Shown here one piece after another: positions 61,670 through 64,000 of a stretch of DNA of 64,000 nucleotides. A program made the position numbers and the translations under genes. The notes beneath the pieces are model-generated. The model made no database searches. It saw only the letters and a program-made list of their open reading frames with translations, and was not told where the DNA came from. Location: contig JBBRQC010000010.1 in NCBI GenBank assembly GCA_038227135.1, positions 1 to 64,000 of the forward strand, in the 5' to 3' direction. The stretch's first letter is position 1. Each line of letters starts with the position of its first letter. This stretch comes from UBA4720 sp038227135. Lineage in GTDB: Bacteria; Gemmatimonadota; Gemmatimonadetes; Gemmatimonadales; Gemmatimonadaceae.

Positions 61670-62103
61670 GTTGTCTCGGCGTGCAGGTCGCAGCGCTGCG
61701 TGTGGCTCCGATCGATACGTGGCCGAAGGCAGCCTCTGCGCGACGCAAGATAGCCGAGTATGCCGGTCGCGATTAAGAGCATTCCCACGATCAACCACGG
61801 GGCTGGGTCGAACCCGCCACACGAGAAGTGTTCATCGCGGGCGAGCCGCATGGGTCCGGTGGGGCAGGGAGAGTAGCCGCGGTTTCTGTACGCGACGAAG
61901 AGACACGTAACACCCACTCCCACAAGTCCACCCATTGGCGCTTCGGGCCAGGCTCGATTTCTTACACCTGCAACCGCGAGAGCCGCAGCCGCAAAGGGGA
62001 GAACAAATATTCCGATAGTCATCGCTGCGATAGTGGCGAGACCTACCAGCGCAAACCCAAAGGCCCATTCAGTAAGCGACTGCCAACCTATCCTCCCGCT
62101 CAT
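61588..62103 (-). CDS. Polytopic membrane protein of unknown function
   Basis: A 171-residue protein with about four membrane helices (EWAFGFALVGLATIAAMTIG; LPFAAAALAVAGV; PMGGLVGVGVTCLFVA; APWLIVGMLLIATGILGYLA). The ATG at 62103 has a GGAGG site. Two Cys residues lie in the loop between helices 3 and 4. Its C-terminal tail overlaps the end of the convergent pseudogene by 82 bp, so its original stop may have been lost in the same deletion. Family not recognised. Confidence 0.6.
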   Translation of the reverse strand: MSGRIGWQSLTEWAFGFALVGLATIAAMTIGIFVLPFAAAALAVAGVRNRAWPEAPMGGLVGVGVTCLFVAYRNRGYSPCPTGPMRLARDEHFSCGGFDPAPWLIVGMLLIATGILGYLASRRGCLRPRIDRSHTQRCDLHAETTQLMMVNPPLEPPNLGFTMLLKIEPKL

Positions 62104-62294
62104 CGCAACCTCCAACTCTGAAGCCGCTACCTAATGCCTATTGGCTTGCAAACGAAACTAAAAGGCTGAACGCGTCGCGGCCTTGCCAACTCTAACGACT
62201 CGAGGTCGTGATGGAAGAGGCTCATGCAAGTTGGCACACGCCTTCTCGGCGTGAGGGAATTCCGTACTGCCCGTTACTACCCGTTGCGCGCACA

Positions 62295-62373
62295 AAAGTC
62301 CGGCAATGGGGACCGGCAGGATGCCGGCGATAGTGGCTCCTGCCCTATGAAAACCGGCTCCCCGCCGGACTTT
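62295..62373. repeat. 79-nt bulged hairpin
   Basis: The arms AAAGTCCGGC (62295-62304) and GCCGGACTTT (62364-62373) form the base. Nested inside are GGGG/CCCC, CCGG/CCGG and CAGGA/TCCTG stems, with bulges AAT and an 11-nt segment CCCTATGAAAA. The apical part GCC/GGC closes a GGCGATAGT loop. It could be a structured RNA or a recombination site. Confidence 0.65.
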
Positions 62374-62385
62374 GCGTTATTGATT

Positions 62386-62433
62386 GGTGCGCCTGATAAG
62401 CGTGAGGTCGTAGGTTCAACTCCTCCAGGCCCA
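62386..62433 (+). pseudogene. 3' remnant of tRNA-Ile(GAT)
   Basis: The segment contains CTGATAAGCGTGAGGTCG, then a T-arm with TTCAACT and the acceptor end CAGGCCCA, as in tRNA-Ile(GAT). The 5' half is absent, one base seems lost in the T stem, and the anticodon stem is wobble-paired. Such 3' tRNA ends are left at the boundaries of integrated elements. Confidence 0.75.
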
Positions 62434-62450
62434 AAAACCACACAAAAAAA

Positions 62451-62485
62451 GACCCCGCATAGGTTAACTCGCTGTGCGGGGTTTT
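62451..62485 (+). terminator. Intrinsic terminator after the tRNA-Ile remnant
   Basis: ACCCCGCA (62452-62459) pairs with TGCGGGGT (62475-62482) around a 15-nt loop, followed by TTT. A run of seven As precedes it, so it can also stop leftward transcripts from the integrase remnant. Confidence 0.75.
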
Positions 62486-62513
62486 CGCTTTCGCGTGATT
62501 CATGGCCTTCCTG

Positions 62514-62657
62514 TCAATTCATCCGGTCGATTGAGAAAAGTTGGCTCGCTCTGCCATGCGTCTTTTCGCGCTCGTGGACTGCCTTCCTCAGCGTGTCTTG
62601 ATCGGACTTCATATAGACCTTCATTATCGTTTGGCCGCTCATCCAGCCTCGTCGAAG
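62514..62657 (-). pseudogene. C-terminal remnant of a tyrosine recombinase
   Basis: A short minus-strand frame reads RRGWMSGQTIMKVYMKSDQD, then TLRKAVHEREKTHG, ending in a stop 80 bp from the tRNA-Ile remnant. GW..xQT...VY...D.DTLR.AV is the usual tail of phage integrases after the last catalytic residues. A TAG cuts the frame just upstream, so only the tail is left. Confidence 0.55.
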
Positions 62658-62694
62658 CTAGTGCTGAATCGATCGCACGTCGCGAATAATCCAT

Positions 62695-63642
62695 TTAGTC
62701 TGCATCGACGGGTGTGAGTTCGAACCGGTCGAAATGGAAACTCTCTCGACTAGCCAACATCTCAACTCGAAACATCACAGTCGAACTTGCCCAGAGAGCT
62801 TGTGGGTCGGGTACTTCCTTCCAGTTCGCATCACGCTGCAGCGGAACGTCTGCGTTCGTGAGGGTTACCTTGGTGCGCATAACGCCGGTGCCTTGATTGA
62901 GGATGCCTCGACAGTTTGAGAATGAGAGGCTCCCGAGCCACGCCTTCCGCTCGGCCGTATATGCACAGGTGAGAACCTCGACCGGAATCCAATATGATTC
63001 TCCCATCAAAAGCCTCATTCGGGGCTGAGCAAGGTCTAGCCGGTGCGACCGGCCAGGGAGGTGGTTGGCAGCGTTTGCGTTCCATGCTGCTGCGAGAAGC
63101 TCTCCAAGAGGGGTATTTATGGTCCCGCCGTCAAGCGAAGTCAGCCACGTGCTGGGGTCGGGGGCGATTCTTATTTCCTCTGTGTTGGCCCGGTGCGCTC
63201 TTACATCCAACTCAACTACGACATCATTGGCGGTGGATTCGACCCACAGCAGCGGAACGCGGAGATCGATGGCCCATTTGCGGTGACGGGCGTCGTGCGC
63301 GGTACACAAATCGATACCTAGATTGCGCCCATACGCGATCGCCTTTTTGGTAAAGCCAGCGCTGCAGATAAGCACACCCTTTGCTGCGCGCACGTCTCTA
63401 ATGACTGCGTTAAACTCGCCTACAATGTTGACGTCGGCCGGACGAGAGAGGTCTTTCGTTTGGACGATGATCAGGAGATCGTGGCCAGCAACATTCGTCC
63501 TGATGGATACGTCGATTTGACGATCGGTACCGCTTTCAATGCCGCGAATCTTCTCGTCGTGCGTAACGACCGCATTGTTCTCTAGTTCGGTATATATCTC
63601 GGCCGCGAGTTTCTGATAGTCGAGCCAGTCTGACTTTGCCAT
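62695..63642 (-). CDS. Mrr-like PD-(D/E)xK restriction-type nuclease
   Basis: A 315-residue protein. The N-terminal 120 residues have DYQKLAAEIYTEL, GTDRQIDVSIR with Asp44 and IIVQTKD with Lys63, followed by VRAAKGVLICSAGFTKKAIAYGRNLGIDLCTAHD. This is the Mrr_cat/restriction endonuclease-like fold, with an unusual Gln in place of the acidic residue before Lys (QxK, as in Mrr). The C-terminal 200 residues are of unknown fold. It sits just inside the tRNA-Ile end, probably on an integrated element. Confidence 0.68.
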   Translation of the reverse strand: MAKSDWLDYQKLAAEIYTELENNAVVTHDEKIRGIESGTDRQIDVSIRTNVAGHDLLIIVQTKDLSRPADVNIVGEFNAVIRDVRAAKGVLICSAGFTKKAIAYGRNLGIDLCTAHDARHRKWAIDLRVPLLWVESTANDVVVELDVRAHRANTEEIRIAPDPSTWLTSLDGGTINTPLGELLAAAWNANAANHLPGRSHRLDLAQPRMRLLMGESYWIPVEVLTCAYTAERKAWLGSLSFSNCRGILNQGTGVMRTKVTLTNADVPLQRDANWKEVPDPQALWASSTVMFRVEMLASRESFHFDRFELTPVDAD

Positions 63643-63667
63643 TCCGAGAATCTAGCCAGAATCGCGT

Positions 63668-63991
63668 TCACGAAAGCCTCGCAATTGCAGCGGGGTCGGC
63701 GTTTTTTTCTTGCGCGCGCTCAAGTAGTAGTCGGCGCGCAACATCGTGTGTCTGCTCTTTAGTCGGCCAAAGGTTTAAAAACTGGCGGGAATCGACGACA
63801 ACCGAGTCATAGCCAAGAAGCGCGCCGATGCGGCCGGGGTCTACACCGCTGCGTGGAACAGGCACGATCTTCCAGAGACAGGCGACATCGCTGTGAACTT
63901 GCAGCGCGGCGAGCCGCCACGTTTCTCTCGGAATCGGCTCGTATACGATCCCCGGCGGCGTTCTCCCGCGTGCCGCCAAGCCTCCATCCAT
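63668..63991 (-). CDS. Unrecognised protein beside the Mrr-like nuclease
   Basis: A 107-codon frame whose ATG is nine bases from the window edge; the gene may extend beyond. It shows PPGIVYEPIPRETWRLAALQ, RIGALLGYDSVVVDSRQFLN and a C-terminal amphipathic helix rich in Arg, Glu and Ala. It ends 25 bp before the nuclease starts, on the same strand, so they may be one operon. I cannot assign a family. Confidence 0.45.
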   Translation of the reverse strand: MDGGLAARGRTPPGIVYEPIPRETWRLAALQVHSDVACLWKIVPVPRSGVDPGRIGALLGYDSVVVDSRQFLNLWPTKEQTHDVARRLLLERAQEKNADPAAIARLS

Positions 63992-64000
63992 AAAGGCGTC

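Noticed and set aside
62295..62373. Retron msr-msd
   Set aside because: No reverse transcriptase gene lies nearby within the window.
62500..62694. 64-residue minus-strand frame starting right after the nuclease gene
   Set aside because: Low-complexity polar sequence; the neighbouring frame gives a convincing integrase tail instead.

Overview
The window is a stretch of high-GC bacterial chromosome. It has a diderm gene set (LolA, secreted beta-barrel proteins, SPOR proteins, many signal peptides) together with an LL-DAP-aminotransferase-like enzyme, a LexA repressor and a SARP-type BTAD domain fused to a serine/threonine kinase. That mix resembles soil Gemmatimonadota. This assignment is inference from gene content only. 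No 16S rRNA gene is present. Region by region: (1) 1-35.7 kb is ordinary, densely packed core genome. A rightward block holds prmC (5' end cut off by the window), a YlbF-like gene, tmk, a C-terminal processing protease and a DUF2520 gene. It meets a long leftward block holding rpsF, rpsR, a DUF2232 membrane gene, rplI, rsfS, a metallopeptidase/beta-propeller/beta-barrel fusion, two SPOR genes, smc, aroF and lolA. Next come ychF, pth, rplY, prs, tRNA-Gln, ispE, a flippase-like gene, a degenerate HPt gene and pdxJ. A rightward trx, rsmI, dinG-like, FAH-family and aminotransferase block follows, then leftward lexA, gltX and tRNA-Ser(GCT). (2) 35.7-37.8 kb is a small insertion beside tRNA-Ser. The 5' half of the tRNA is repeated 2 kb away, and between the two copies sits a complete IS3-family element with terminal inverted repeats and a canonical A AAA AAG frameshift site. 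(3) 37.8-51.8 kb carries secreted peptidases (M14, S9/DPP-IV, M48), a frameshifted Vgb-like gene, a TsdA-like dihaem cytochrome, a YqjD/YqjE-like trio, the pxpABC 5-oxoprolinase operon and several small Cys-rich or charged proteins. (4) 51.8-53.4 kb is a decayed island. It has alpA preceded by a strong promoter and an intrinsic terminator (a likely sRNA or attenuator), an integrase remnant joined to a truncated amino-acid permease, and another gene fragment. (5) 53.5-62.4 kb is accessory DNA with a DUF2975/XRE/DUF4386 cluster, then a divergently placed VOC protein and a 1270-residue protein combining a SARP/BTAD domain, a protein kinase, an AfsR-like NTPase and TPRs, then broken membrane and outer-membrane genes. 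Three near-identical 21-25 nt hairpins, whose stem matches the anticodon arm of tRNA-Ile, punctuate this region. (6) 62.3-64 kb has a 79-nt bulged hairpin, a 3' remnant of tRNA-Ile(GAT), a terminator and the C-terminus of a tyrosine recombinase. These mark the edge of another integrated element, which carries an Mrr-like nuclease and an unrecognised gene. The candidates I consider most novel are the four-module BTAD-kinase-NTPase-TPR regulator with an 11-bp-period direct repeat at its own promoter, the alpA leader/terminator, and the hairpin-bounded gene blocks ending in a tRNA-Ile remnant.
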